Source: an uncultured Collinsella sp. (lineage in GTDB: Bacteria; Actinomycetota; Coriobacteriia; Coriobacteriales; Coriobacteriaceae). Taken from it: a stretch of 25,091 nt of DNA. The translations under genes were made by a program, and so were the position numbers. The notes beneath the pieces are model-generated. The model saw only the letters and a list, made by a program, of their open reading frames with translations. It did not search any database and was not told where the DNA came from. This document shows, in pieces, positions 9,665-17,847 of this stretch; positions within the stretch are counted from its first letter, which is position 1; each line of letters opens with the position of its first letter. The stretch is from the NCBI GenBank assembly GCA_959018755.1, contig CAUEMA010000024.1, forward strand, positions 1 through 25,091. Reading direction: 5' to 3'.

Positions 9665-10864
9665 CTAGATAAGGTTCTTGCCAGACACCTTATCGAAGAG
9701 ATGAGTCGCGTTCTTCTCGAACTTGAACCAGATGGGGTCGCCCGCCTTGAGCGCACCCTTGGCCTCAAGGTCGACAACGGGAATGATCAGGACGAACTGG
9801 CCATCGGGAGCAGTCACGTGGACATGCTCGGTCGAACCCATGAGCTCGGTCACCTCGACGGTGCCCTGAAGCGCACCCTCCTCGCCCTTGTCGGCAAGCA
9901 GAATCTGCTCGGGGCGCACGCCGGCCGTAATCTCCTTCACGTCGCCGCCGTCCCAGTTGAGGGCAAGCTGAGCGCAAGTCTCGGGGGCAAGCGCCACGTT
10001 CATATCCTCGGTCTTGACGGTAAAGCCGTTCCCCAAGCGCACCAGCTGAGCATCGAAGAAGTTCATCTGCGGCACGCCGATGAAGCCGGCGACGAAGATG
10101 TTCGCGGGATGGTTGAAGACCTCCTGCGGCGTGGCGATCTGCTGGACAACGCCGTCCTTCATGACCACGATGCGGTCGCCGAGGGTCATAGCCTCGGTCT
10201 GGTCGTGGGTAACGTAGATGAAGGTGCCCTTGATCTCGTGACGCAGCTTAATGAGCTCGGCACGCATCTGGTTACGAAGCTTGGCATCCAAGTTGGACAG
10301 CGGCTCGTCCATCAGGAAGACCTTGGGGTCACGCACGATGGCGCGGCCGATGGCGACGCGCTGGCGCTGGCCGCCAGAGAGCGCCTTGGGCTTACGGTCG
10401 AGGTACTCGGTAATACCCAGGATCTCAGCAGCGGAGCGAACCTTACGGTCGATCTCGTCCTTGGGGACCTTCTTGAGCTCGAGCGTAAACGCCATGTTCT
10501 CGTACACCGTCATATTGGGATACAGAGCATAGCTCTGGAACACCATGGCGATGTCGCGGTCCTTGGGAGCGACGTCGTTGACGCGCTTGCCATCGATGAG
10601 CACATCGCCCGAGGTGATGTCCTCCAGGCCGGCGATCATGCGCATCGTCGTGGACTTACCGCAGCCAGAGGGGCCAACGAGGACGATGAACTCCTGGTCG
10701 TGAACGGTGAGGTTGAAGTCCTCTACAGCAAGCACACCGTCCTCGGTAACCTTAAGGTTGTGCTTCTTCTCCTCGGTCTTCTTCTTTTTGCCAAAGAAGC
10801 CCTTCTTTTTTGACTCGTTGTTGGGATACACCTTCTGAACATGTTTGAGAACGATCTCGGCCAT
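9665..10864 (-). CDS. Sugar ABC transporter ATP-binding protein, MsmX/UgpC/MalK type
   Basis: This is the cytoplasmic ATPase subunit of a CUT1 carbohydrate importer, 399 residues. It has Walker A GPSGCGKST, the Q-loop MVFQSYALYPNMTVYENM, signature LSGGQRQR, Walker B VFLMDEPLSNLD and the switch His in YVTHDQ. The C-terminal third is the TOBE/regulatory domain of multi-sugar ATPases (GVRPEQI). A Lys-rich insert of about 25 residues (SKKKGFFGKKKKTEEKKH region, residues 18-36) interrupts the first strand pair before Walker A, which is not normal for the family. It is the last gene of the operon, 68 bases after the second permease gene with a hairpin between. Such ATPases often serve several importers. 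Confidence 0.95.
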   Translation of the reverse strand: MAEIVLKHVQKVYPNNESKKKGFFGKKKKTEEKKHNLKVTEDGVLAVEDFNLTVHDQEFIVLVGPSGCGKSTTMRMIAGLEDITSGDVLIDGKRVNDVAPKDRDIAMVFQSYALYPNMTVYENMAFTLELKKVPKDEIDRKVRSAAEILGITEYLDRKPKALSGGQRQRVAIGRAIVRDPKVFLMDEPLSNLDAKLRNQMRAELIKLRHEIKGTFIYVTHDQTEAMTLGDRIVVMKDGVVQQIATPQEVFNHPANIFVAGFIGVPQMNFFDAQLVRLGNGFTVKTEDMNVALAPETCAQLALNWDGGDVKEITAGVRPEQILLADKGEEGALQGTVEVTELMGSTEHVHVTAPDGQFVLIIPVVDLEAKGALKAGDPIWFKFEKNATHLFDKVSGKNLI

Positions 10865-10882
10865 GTCTTTACCTTTCGATAC

Positions 10883-10907
10883 GCGGCGCCGCGCTGAGGG
10901 GCGCCGC
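10883..10907 (-). promoter_or_regulatory. Intergenic hairpin between permease and ATPase genes
   Basis: GCGGCGCC (10883-10890) pairs with GGCGCCGC (10900-10907). There is no T-run, so it more likely affects mRNA stability or the ratio of subunits than ends transcription. Confidence 0.5.
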
Positions 10908-10932
10908 CAAAACTTGCAAAACAGTTACGGCA

Positions 10933-11772
10933 TCAGCCCTTGACGGCACCTGCCACAACGCCGTCAATGATGTACTTCTGGCAGAAGATGTACATGATGA
11001 CGATGGGGATGACGACCATCATGATGCATGCCATCATGGGGCCGAGCTCGACGTGGCCATAGCCGCCACGGAAGTACTGGATCAAGATAGGAATGGTCTT
11101 GTACTTGGTGGAGTCGAGCGTAAGGTAGGGCAGCAGATAGTCGTTCCAGACCCACATGGTCTCAAGGATACCGACCGAAAGATAGGTGGGCTTCATAATG
11201 GGAAGGACGATCTTAAAGAACACCTGGACCGGGTTGCAGCCGTCGATCATGGCCGCTTCCTCAATCTCGAGCGGGATGTTCTTGACGAAGCCGGCGAACA
11301 TAAAGACCGCGAGGCCCGCGCCAAAACCAAGGTAGATGAAGCAGATGTTAAACGGCGTGTTAAAGCCGATGCGGTCCGCGAGGTTGGACAGCGTGAACAT
11401 GAGCATCTGGAAGGGCACGACCATCGAGAAGACGAACAGGTAATAGAAGAAGTTCGAGATCTTGCTGTTGACGCGCACCACGTACCAAGCGCACATGGAG
11501 CAGCACACCAAGATCAGCACGACCGACGTGACCGTGATGATGAGCGAGTACATAAATGCCGAGGCAAAGCCCTGCTCGTTAAGGGCATGCACGTAGTTTG
11601 CGAGGCCGTTGAACGTCTCGGGCGTGAGCAGATCGAACGCCGTGGTGGTGCTGATTGCGGTCGCTTTCTTAAAGGAATTGAGTGCAATCATGAACACGGG
11701 GTAGATCCATGCGAGCGACAGAATCGTAAAGAAGATCGAGAGCGCGCGGTTGATAGCCTTATCGCGTTTCAT
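10933..11772 (-). CDS. Sugar ABC transporter permease, MalG type
   Basis: This is an inner-membrane subunit of the CUT1 importer, 279 residues with about six hydrophobic segments. The coupling motif that contacts the ATPase is EEAAMIDGCNPVQVFFKIVLPIMKP (EAA loop) near residue 180. The N-terminal ISIFFTILSLAWIYPVFMIALNSFK segment is typical of MalG-like permeases. The start ATG overlaps the stop of the upstream permease by one base (TAATG), so the two are translationally coupled, fitting equal amounts in a heterodimer. Confidence 0.94.
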   Translation of the reverse strand: MKRDKAINRALSIFFTILSLAWIYPVFMIALNSFKKATAISTTTAFDLLTPETFNGLANYVHALNEQGFASAFMYSLIITVTSVVLILVCCSMCAWYVVRVNSKISNFFYYLFVFSMVVPFQMLMFTLSNLADRIGFNTPFNICFIYLGFGAGLAVFMFAGFVKNIPLEIEEAAMIDGCNPVQVFFKIVLPIMKPTYLSVGILETMWVWNDYLLPYLTLDSTKYKTIPILIQYFRGGYGHVELGPMMACIMMVVIPIVIMYIFCQKYIIDGVVAGAVKG

Positions 11773-12626
11773 TACTGCTGCACCTCCTTGGACCTCGTGG
11801 CCTTAAGCTGGATCATAGAAATAGCAACAACCAGGATGCAGAAGATAACTGCCTTGGCCTGACCGATGCCCTGCCATGCGATGCCAGCACGCGAATAGAA
11901 CGTGTTATAGATGTTCAGGGCGAGCATCTCGGTGGAGTGCGCCGGGGCGCCACCGGTAAGGGCGAGGTTCTGGTCGAACAGCTTAAAGCCGTTGGTGATG
12001 GACAGGAACAGGCAGATGGTGATGGTCGGCATCAGGTTGGGGATCTTAACCTTCCAAAACGTCTGCCATGCCGTAGCGCCATCGACCTTGGCGGCCTCGA
12101 TGTAGTCAGACGGGATGGACTGCAGACCGGCGATGTAGATGATCATCATGTAGCCGACCTGTTGCCACAGGGTCAGGATGATAAGGCCCCAGAAGCCAGC
12201 AGCAGAGTTAAGGGCGATGAGCTGGGCGCCCACGTTGGAGAGCAGGCAGTTGATCAGAATCTGCCAAATGTAACCCAGCACAATGCCGCCGATCAGGTTA
12301 GGCATAAAGAAAATCGTACGGAAGATGTTGGTGCCCTTGAGCGCCTTGCGGGTGAGCGCCTGCGCAATGGCCAGCGCGATCACGTTGATGAGCACCGTCG
12401 ACAGGAAGGCAAACGCCACGGTAAAGAAGAACGACGTGGCAAACTGCGGATCGGACAATGCGCGCACGTAGTTCTCGATACCGACGAAGTGCGTGTTGTT
12501 AATGGTAATAAACTGGCAGAACGAGAGATAGAAGCCCTGGATAAAAGGGATCACGAACCCGATCATAAACGCCAGGCACGTGGGCAGCATAAAGAGCGGC
12601 CACCAGCGCTTGAGTGCTTTGCCCAT
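11772..12626 (-). CDS. Sugar ABC transporter permease, MalF type
   Basis: This inner-membrane permease of 284 residues pairs with the MalG-type subunit. It has about six membrane segments, a MalF-like start (LFMLPTCLAFMIGFVIPFIQGFYLSF) and the EAA loop IEAAKVDGATAWQTFWKVKIPNLMP near residue 185. It lacks the large periplasmic P2 loop of E. coli MalF, as is usual for Gram-positive oligosaccharide importers. The start at 12626 follows AAAGGA. It lies 87 bases after the binding-protein gene, with a strong hairpin in the gap. Confidence 0.94.
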   Translation of the reverse strand: MGKALKRWWPLFMLPTCLAFMIGFVIPFIQGFYLSFCQFITINNTHFVGIENYVRALSDPQFATSFFFTVAFAFLSTVLINVIALAIAQALTRKALKGTNIFRTIFFMPNLIGGIVLGYIWQILINCLLSNVGAQLIALNSAAGFWGLIILTLWQQVGYMMIIYIAGLQSIPSDYIEAAKVDGATAWQTFWKVKIPNLMPTITICLFLSITNGFKLFDQNLALTGGAPAHSTEMLALNIYNTFYSRAGIAWQGIGQAKAVIFCILVVAISMIQLKATRSKEVQQ

Positions 12627-12646
12627 AGAAGGGTCCTTTCAATATG

Positions 12647-12682
12647 CAGGGGGCGGGCAAACCAACGTCTGCCCGCCCCCTG
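12647..12682 (-). promoter_or_regulatory. Hairpin between binding-protein and permease genes
   Basis: CAGGGGGCGGGCA (12647-12659) pairs perfectly over 13 bp with TGCCCGCCCCCTG (12670-12682). Hairpins at this point in binding-protein operons commonly protect or terminate the upstream message so that the binding protein exceeds the permeases. The absence of a T-run favours mRNA protection. Confidence 0.7.
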
Positions 12683-12713
12683 TCGCTAATCAGATAGCTT
12701 GGGCAGCAACTGC

Positions 12714-14030
12714 TTACTCGGAAGCGGCCTTCTCGGTCTTCCAGCCATCCACGAAAGCGTTCTTGACGCCGTCCCACTTGCTGTTATCGGCAGCGTAGGC
12801 AATCAGAGCCTGCTTGAGGTTCTTCTTCCACTCCTCGGAGGGGATGTAGACGAAGTCCCAAGCGACGGTCTTCTTGCCGTCCTTGGCCATGGCAACGGCC
12901 TGCTGCGAGAAGACGTTGGTGGTTTCCTTGGCGCTCTTGAACGGGGCGGTCAGACCCATCTTGTCAGCGATGATGCTGGTGGCGGTGTCAGAAGTGACGC
13001 ACCAATACATGAAGTCCTCGGTGGCCTTCTGGGCATCCTCGGAAGCCTGGGAGCTAACGCACCAGTAGTTCTCGCCGCCGGAGCACAGGCCCTGGTTCTC
13101 CTCGCCGTCGACACCGATGTAGATGGGCATCATGCCAATCTGATCGTCGGTCATGCCGGCCTTGATGAGGTCAGAGTAGGCCCAAGAGCCGTTCTGATAG
13201 AAGACGGCCTTGCCGGTTGCGAACTCGTTGGTGGCGTCGTCGCCGGTCTTGGAAGCAAGCTGCGAAGGATCGCAGGTGGAGTCGGTGATGTACAGGTCGA
13301 AGATCTGCTTGTAGTTGTCGAGGAACTCGCCCTTGATCTCGTCGTCCTCCTGGTTGTGCTCCTTCTCGAACTCGTAGTAGAGCGGCATGTTGGCGAGGTG
13401 GGTGGTGTAGCGCCAGCTGGAGGAGTCGTCCATGCCGGCGGAAGTGAAGGCACCCTCGACACCAAGCTCGTCCTTACGGGCCTGGATGTCGTCGGCACAA
13501 GCCTTCAGCTTGTCGAAGGAGTTGATGTCCTCGGCCTTGTAGCCAGCCTTCTCGAGCAGCTGCTTGTTGTAGATGATGCCGAAGCTCTCCTGAACCCAGT
13601 CGATGCACACATCCTTGCCGTCGGACTGCAGAGCCAGGGAGTCGTCAATGAGCTCACCGCGGACCTTGGTATCGGACAGGTCGGCGCAGTAATCCTTCCA
13701 GTTCTTAAGACCAGTGGGGCCGTTGACCTGGAACAGCGTCGGAGCGGAGCTCTTGGACATCTCGGACTTGAGCTTCTCCTCGTAGGTGTTGGAGGCAGCG
13801 GTCACGATCTTGACCTCGACGCCCTTCTCCTCCTTGTACGCCTTGGCGATCTCCTTCCACTCCTTGTCGACCTCGGGCTTGAACTGAAGGAAGTAGACCT
13901 CGGCAGCGTCACCAGAAGCAGAGGAGCCGGAGCCGGCGGAGCCACCGCAGCCCACGAGTCCCAGACCAAGAACCGCAGCCGCGGAACCAGCAAAGCCCAG
14001 GAACTGCCTTCTGCTCATTTCGTTCTTCAT
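12714..14030 (-). CDS. Sugar ABC transporter substrate-binding lipoprotein
   Basis: This is the extracellular solute-binding protein (438 residues, SBP family 1) of the CUT1 importer. The N-terminus has MSRRQFLGFAGS with twin arginines and the lipobox LVGC at about residue 28, so it is probably a Tat-exported lipoprotein. The body is a MalE/Msm-like fold with NGPTGLKNWKDY, GKAVFYQNGSWAY and a Trp-rich C-terminus. I chose the ATG at 14030, preceded by AAAGGGTGG; the GTG at 14048 would overlap that ribosome site. The ligand is not determined; the neighbouring malQ and glgP suggest malto-oligosaccharides, but other alpha-glucosides are possible. Confidence 0.93.
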   Translation of the reverse strand: MKNEMSRRQFLGFAGSAAAVLGLGLVGCGGSAGSGSSASGDAAEVYFLQFKPEVDKEWKEIAKAYKEEKGVEVKIVTAASNTYEEKLKSEMSKSSAPTLFQVNGPTGLKNWKDYCADLSDTKVRGELIDDSLALQSDGKDVCIDWVQESFGIIYNKQLLEKAGYKAEDINSFDKLKACADDIQARKDELGVEGAFTSAGMDDSSSWRYTTHLANMPLYYEFEKEHNQEDDEIKGEFLDNYKQIFDLYITDSTCDPSQLASKTGDDATNEFATGKAVFYQNGSWAYSDLIKAGMTDDQIGMMPIYIGVDGEENQGLCSGGENYWCVSSQASEDAQKATEDFMYWCVTSDTATSIIADKMGLTAPFKSAKETTNVFSQQAVAMAKDGKKTVAWDFVYIPSEEWKKNLKQALIAYAADNSKWDGVKNAFVDGWKTEKAASE

Positions 14031-14053
14031 TACAATCCACCCTTTCACACCGT

Positions 14054-14072
14054 GGCGGCACCCTTTGCCGCC
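14054..14072 (-). promoter_or_regulatory. 5'-leader hairpin before the binding-protein gene
   Basis: GGCGGCA and TGCCGCC pair around five bases, roughly 25 bases before the start codon and just upstream of the ribosome binding site. It may modulate translation or stability of this highly expressed type of gene. Confidence 0.35.
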
Positions 14073-14138
14073 TCCTTCGGAGATTGGCTCGGGGACTTTG
14101 CCCCTTTTGCTGATTTGTACAATACGCTATTTGGCTAG

Positions 14139-14212
14139 TTGTTTGAACAAGTATTACTAGAGCGGTAGAAAACCTTCGGTGAACGGTAATTTCAACTTGA
14201 TACTTGACAAGT
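14139..14212 (-). promoter_or_regulatory. Upstream control region of the ABC operon with palindromic sites
   Basis: The AT-rich stretch upstream of the binding-protein gene has TTGTTTGAAC (14139-14148), one base off the TTGTTTAAAC found twice at the gntR/PTS promoter, and the interrupted palindrome ACTTGACAAGT (14202-14212). On the minus strand TTGTTT and TATCAA are 17 bases apart and may be a weak promoter. Candidate regulators are the adjacent GntR protein and the LacI-family protein. The 306-base gap from 14031 to 14336 holds nothing else except the gntR terminator and the leader hairpin. Confidence 0.4.
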
Positions 14213-14246
14213 TTTGTATAAACAATTATTTGTTATTGAATGCAGA

Positions 14247-14295
14247 GAAAACGCCCGGTCAAGCCGATGCATCGTCGGTTTGACCGGGCGTTTTC
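14247..14295 (-). terminator. Strong hairpin terminator after the gntR gene
   Basis: GAAAACGCCCGGTCAAGCCGA (14247-14267) pairs with 14275-14295 over 21 bp with one G-U pair and a 7-nt loop. On the minus strand it ends in GTTTTCTC. The A and T runs on both sides suggest it can work in both directions and it separates gntR from the ABC operon. Confidence 0.85.
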
Positions 14296-14336
14296 GCTTT
14301 GAGGGCATAAGGCTCGCCGGACTGCGAGCTCACCGT

Positions 14337-15056
14337 CTATCGCTTGGAATTGACGCGGTAATGGAAGATCTCGGGGTGCGTACGGGCGTGCGTGACCTCG
14401 AACAAGATACCGTCCGAGGTGTACGATTGGCTCTCCATAACGGCGACACAATTGTACTTGCCAAGGTCCAAGTAGCTGCAGTCCTCATCGTTGGCGAACT
14501 CGACACTCACCGTACGACGGCTCGCCATCACCTTGACGCCGCACTTGTGCTCCAGATAGGCGTAGATAGAATCCGTCGCGATCTCTGGGGTCAGACCCTT
14601 GGCGATCGACGCCAAAAAATAGCCATGGTCCACTTGGCGCGCGCTGCCGTTAAGGCTTCGAACACGCACTACGCGAATCAGCTCCTCGCCCACCTTAAAG
14701 CCCAAGCGACGAGAGAGCTGCTCAGTGCAAATCAAATGTTCAAAGGACTTAACGTCCGTCGATGCAACGGCATTGTTGCGCTTTGCAAATTCGCCAAACG
14801 ACTCGACTTCCTCGAGCGCGCCCAGCATGTCGGTTTCGCCCTTGAGCCATATGACGCGCACGCCCTTGCCGTGTATGGGCTGCACAAACATCTGGTCGGC
14901 CAGCATGCTCAAGGCGCGCCGAACGGTATTGCGCGTGCAGCCAAACTCCGCGGTCAGCTCGGCTTCGGTTGGCAGCATCTCCTGAAACGCATAGGTCCCA
15001 TTAATGATGCGCGAACGGATCTCGCGGTAGATTCCTTCGTAAATCGCTTTTGGCAT
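14337..15056 (-). CDS. GntR/HutC-family regulator, TreR-like
   Basis: This 239-residue repressor-type regulator has an N-terminal winged helix-turn-helix (residues about 5-70; IYREIRSRIINGTY, LPTEAELTAEFGCTRNTVRRALSML) and a C-terminal UTRA ligand-binding domain (about 95-235). The stretch SIYAYLEHKCGVKVMASRRTVSVE and the ending HARTHPEIFHYRV resemble the Bacillus trehalose repressor TreR, whose effector is trehalose-6-phosphate. It is divergent from the PTS fusion gene and therefore probably controls it, sensing a phosphorylated disaccharide. GAGGTGA precedes the ATG at 15056. Identical TTGTTTAAAC motifs lie near both divergent start regions. Confidence 0.92.
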   Translation of the reverse strand: MPKAIYEGIYREIRSRIINGTYAFQEMLPTEAELTAEFGCTRNTVRRALSMLADQMFVQPIHGKGVRVIWLKGETDMLGALEEVESFGEFAKRNNAVASTDVKSFEHLICTEQLSRRLGFKVGEELIRVVRVRSLNGSARQVDHGYFLASIAKGLTPEIATDSIYAYLEHKCGVKVMASRRTVSVEFANDEDCSYLDLGKYNCVAVMESQSYTSDGILFEVTHARTHPEIFHYRVNSKR

Positions 15057-15108
15057 GACTTCACCTCTAATGAATATGTATGGCTAGGCACGATAGCATT
15101 TTTTAAAG

Positions 15109-15240
15109 TTGTTTAAACCGATTATCGGCAAAGCGACAGGATTTAACCGTTGACGGTTTCTGTCGTGCCCAAACCGGTTTCGCTCAAAACTGCCGGTACG
15201 ACAATCGTCTGGTCCTCTACAATGAATCCATTGTTTAAAC
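15109..15240. promoter_or_regulatory. Divergent gntR/PTS control region with repeated TTGTTTAAAC and palindromes
   Basis: TTGTTTAAAC occurs at 15109-15118 and again at 15231-15240, in the same orientation. Between them are AACCGTTGACGGTT (15145-15158, 6-bp arms) and the perfect palindrome AAACCGGTTT (15171-15180). A -10-like TACAAT for the PTS gene is at 15218-15223, so the second copy would cover the transcript start. The first copy overlaps the -35 region expected for gntR (TTTAAA, 16 bases, TATCGT on the minus strand). This layout fits autoregulation plus repression of the PTS gene. Confidence 0.5.
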
Positions 15241-15283
15241 GTTTCACCACGCGCAACGCGCCTCGATATTCGGGAGGCAGAAC

Positions 15284-17734
15284 ATGCTGCAAAAAATCCA
15301 ACGTTTTGGCGGGGCAATGTTCGCGCCCGCCATGCTGTTTTCCATATCGGGCCTTATGGTCGGCGTCTCCGCCCTCGCAACGTCTGCGGACATCGTCGGC
15401 GACCTCGCCGTATACGGAACCCCTTGGTATGTTTTTTGGACCATCATCCAGCGCGGCTCGTGGACGGTCTTTAAACGACTTCCGCTCCTGTTTGCCATCG
15501 CACTGCCCATCGGCCTCGCCCAAAAACAACCGGCACGTTGCTGCCTCGAGGCGCTCGTGGCCTATTTTGCCTATTGCTTCTTTTTGAGCGAGATCATCAA
15601 GCTGAGCGGAGACAACCTTGGACTTAAGTACCCAGCGTCTTTGACCCCCGCTAGCGGTATCACCATCATCGACGGCATCAAGACGCTCGACACCGGCATT
15701 ATCGGCCCGCTAGCGGTATCGGCAATCGTCGTCGCCATCCATGACCGCTTCTACGATGCCAAGGTTCCCGATTGGCTCGGCACTTTCTCGGGTTCCTCGC
15801 TGGTCTACCTCATCAGCTTTTTTGCCGTGTTCGCCCTTGCCGCTATCTCGGCCGTCATCGTGCCCTTCGTATACGCAGCGACCGAAACGCTGCGCCACGC
15901 GCTTGCGGGCGTCGGTCCCTTTGGCGTAGGCATCTTTGTGTTTTTGGAGCGAGCACTCGAGCCCATGGGGTTGCACCACCTGCTCTACATGCCGATCTAC
16001 TACGACAACCTGGTCATTAACGACGGCATCTACGCCACGTGGAGCAACTTGCTCCCCATCCTCTCCCATAGCACGCGCCCCCTTAATGAGCTTGCGCCGT
16101 GGGCCGGTTTTACCGCCACTGGCTGGGTCAAGCTCTTTGGCCTTCCTGCCATCGCAGCCGCGTTCTACTCCACCGCAAAACCCGAGCGCCGCGCCGGCCT
16201 CAGGGTCATCCTTGTTCCCGCCATCATCGCCTCGGTGGTTTGCGGCGTTACCGAGCCACTCGAGTTTCTCTTTATGTTCACCCACCCCGGACTCTTTTTT
16301 CTCTACGCCGTCTTATCGTCTTGCCTTGCCACAACCATGAATCTCTTTGGCATCGTCGGCATCTTCTCGGGCGGCCTCATGGAGATGGCAGCCTTCAACT
16401 TTATTCCGCTCATGCGCATGCATGCCGGTGCCTATCTTTTGGCGCTCGGTATCGGCCTTGCCTTTAGCCTCATCTTTTTTGTGAGTTTTCGAGCACTCAT
16501 CTTGATCTATGACCTTAAGACGCCGGGCCGCGAGGATCATGTCGCCAATCGCGCGGCAATCGATCATTTAACGGGAAGCGGCTTTGCCAAAGAGCAATCT
16601 CCCAATGACGAGGTCAATAGTCAATCCGATCAAGATCACGTCCTCGCTGAGCGGGTAATTCAGCTTTTAGGTGGCGTTGGCAATATTGCGGGCGCAACCA
16701 ACTGCGCCACGCGCCTGCGCGTCGAGGTCGCAGACCCTTCCATCGTTGCAGATAACGCGTCGTTTGTCGCGGCGGGCGCCAAAGGCCTCATCATTACGGG
16801 CAAGACCGCCCAGGTGGTCATCGGCATCTCCGTTCCCCGCGTTAAAGAGCATTTTGACCAGATCATGGGCCTCGAGCCGGGATTTGTGCCCACCGCCTCG
16901 GCCTCCCCTGTCGCCAGCCCAACCCACAAGCACGGCGATATCTGCTTCTTCGACATTGACGGCACGCTCGCGTGGCAAGACCCTCGAGTGGCACAAGAGC
17001 TTCCCGAGAGCGAGCGAGACCTGTCCCCCTATCCCAACGAGGCGGTCTCGCAGGCCATCCGCGATTTCGTTGCAAATGGCAACATGGCCTTTATCTGCAC
17101 AGGGCGCACCCTCAGCTGCATCCACCCCAAACTTCTTGAGCTGCCCTGGACCGGCATCGTCTGTCTTGCGGGCGGTTACGCCGAGATCAACGGACACGCA
17201 ATTCGCGATCTGTCGATGACGCCCGGCATGCTGCAGCGCCTTGCCCCCTATCTTGAGCAGTCGAGCGAGGTCATCCGCTTTGAGGGCCTCAACGGCGTCG
17301 TGCGCATGAGTGCCGATGCCCCCGATGCCCCCGGATACGCGCGCACCCTGGGCGACGCAGTCACGCAGCTGCAACATTACAGTGCCTACAAGATCTTGAT
17401 GTCTACATCGCTCGCCAGCCGCATCGCTCAAGATAAGGCACTTGAGCCGCTGCTGTGCTTTAACGAGCTCGAACTCGAGGTAACCGAAATCTCGCCCCGC
17501 GAATGCACGAAGCGCGGGGGCATCCAGTCTGTACTCGACGCCCTCGATCCCCACCACGGAACCGTATACGGCATCGGCGACGCCAGCAATGACGTCTCGC
17601 TGATGAACGCCGTCGATGTCGGTATCGCCATGGGCAATGCGCCGGACTATCTCAAAAAGCGCGCCGACTACATCACCGACTCGGTCGACAAAGATGGCGT
17701 CGTCAAGGCGCTCGAGCACTTTAGGCTTATATAA
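15284..17734 (+). CDS. PTS alpha-glucoside EIIC-EIIB fused to a HAD (Cof-type) sugar phosphatase
   Basis: The 816-residue protein imports and phosphorylates a sugar at the membrane. Residues 1 to about 420 are an EIIC of the GlvC/MalP alpha-glucoside branch (start QRFGGAMFAPAMLFS, IKTLDTGIIG, LEPMGLHHLLY, GVTEPLEF with Glu324, LKTPGRED) with about ten membrane segments. Residues about 450-530 are EIIB, with phosphorylation site Cys474 in NCATRLR. After a linker, residues about 550-816 form a HAD phosphatase: CFFDIDGTLA with Asp557 and Asp559, ICTGR, and GIGDASNDVSLMNAVDVGIAMGNA with Asp766 and Asp770. EIICB proteins normally end after EIIB. No EIIA is attached, so one must come in trans. The ATG at 15284 follows GGGAGG. 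The frame is continuous, with no sign of an assembly join. The HAD could remove the phosphate from the imported sugar; the substrate is not known. Confidence 0.93.
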   Translation: MLQKIQRFGGAMFAPAMLFSISGLMVGVSALATSADIVGDLAVYGTPWYVFWTIIQRGSWTVFKRLPLLFAIALPIGLAQKQPARCCLEALVAYFAYCFFLSEIIKLSGDNLGLKYPASLTPASGITIIDGIKTLDTGIIGPLAVSAIVVAIHDRFYDAKVPDWLGTFSGSSLVYLISFFAVFALAAISAVIVPFVYAATETLRHALAGVGPFGVGIFVFLERALEPMGLHHLLYMPIYYDNLVINDGIYATWSNLLPILSHSTRPLNELAPWAGFTATGWVKLFGLPAIAAAFYSTAKPERRAGLRVILVPAIIASVVCGVTEPLEFLFMFTHPGLFFLYAVLSSCLATTMNLFGIVGIFSGGLMEMAAFNFIPLMRMHAGAYLLALGIGLAFSLIFFVSFRALILIYDLKTPGREDHVANRAAIDHLTGSGFAKEQSPNDEVNSQSDQDHVLAERVIQLLGGVGNIAGATNCATRLRVEVADPSIVADNASFVAAGAKGLIITGKTAQVVIGISVPRVKEHFDQIMGLEPGFVPTASASPVASPTHKHGDICFFDIDGTLAWQDPRVAQELPESERDLSPYPNEAVSQAIRDFVANGNMAFICTGRTLSCIHPKLLELPWTGIVCLAGGYAEINGHAIRDLSMTPGMLQRLAPYLEQSSEVIRFEGLNGVVRMSADAPDAPGYARTLGDAVTQLQHYSAYKILMSTSLASRIAQDKALEPLLCFNELELEVTEISPRECTKRGGIQSVLDALDPHHGTVYGIGDASNDVSLMNAVDVGIAMGNAPDYLKKRADYITDSVDKDGVVKALEHFRLI

Positions 17735-17847
17735 GCAGCCGGCACGCGCACGCGTCCCGTTTCCCCAAATCGCCAAAACAGACGCGCCGGCAACTCCAAT
17801 GTGGCAATATGGTATCTGCACACCGCAACGATGCAACCTAAGAAAGA

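Noticed and set aside
12699..14138. 479-codon plus-strand frame antisense to the binding-protein gene
   Set aside because: Leu/Val/Gly-rich shadow with no family resemblance. The minus-strand lipoprotein accounts for the region.
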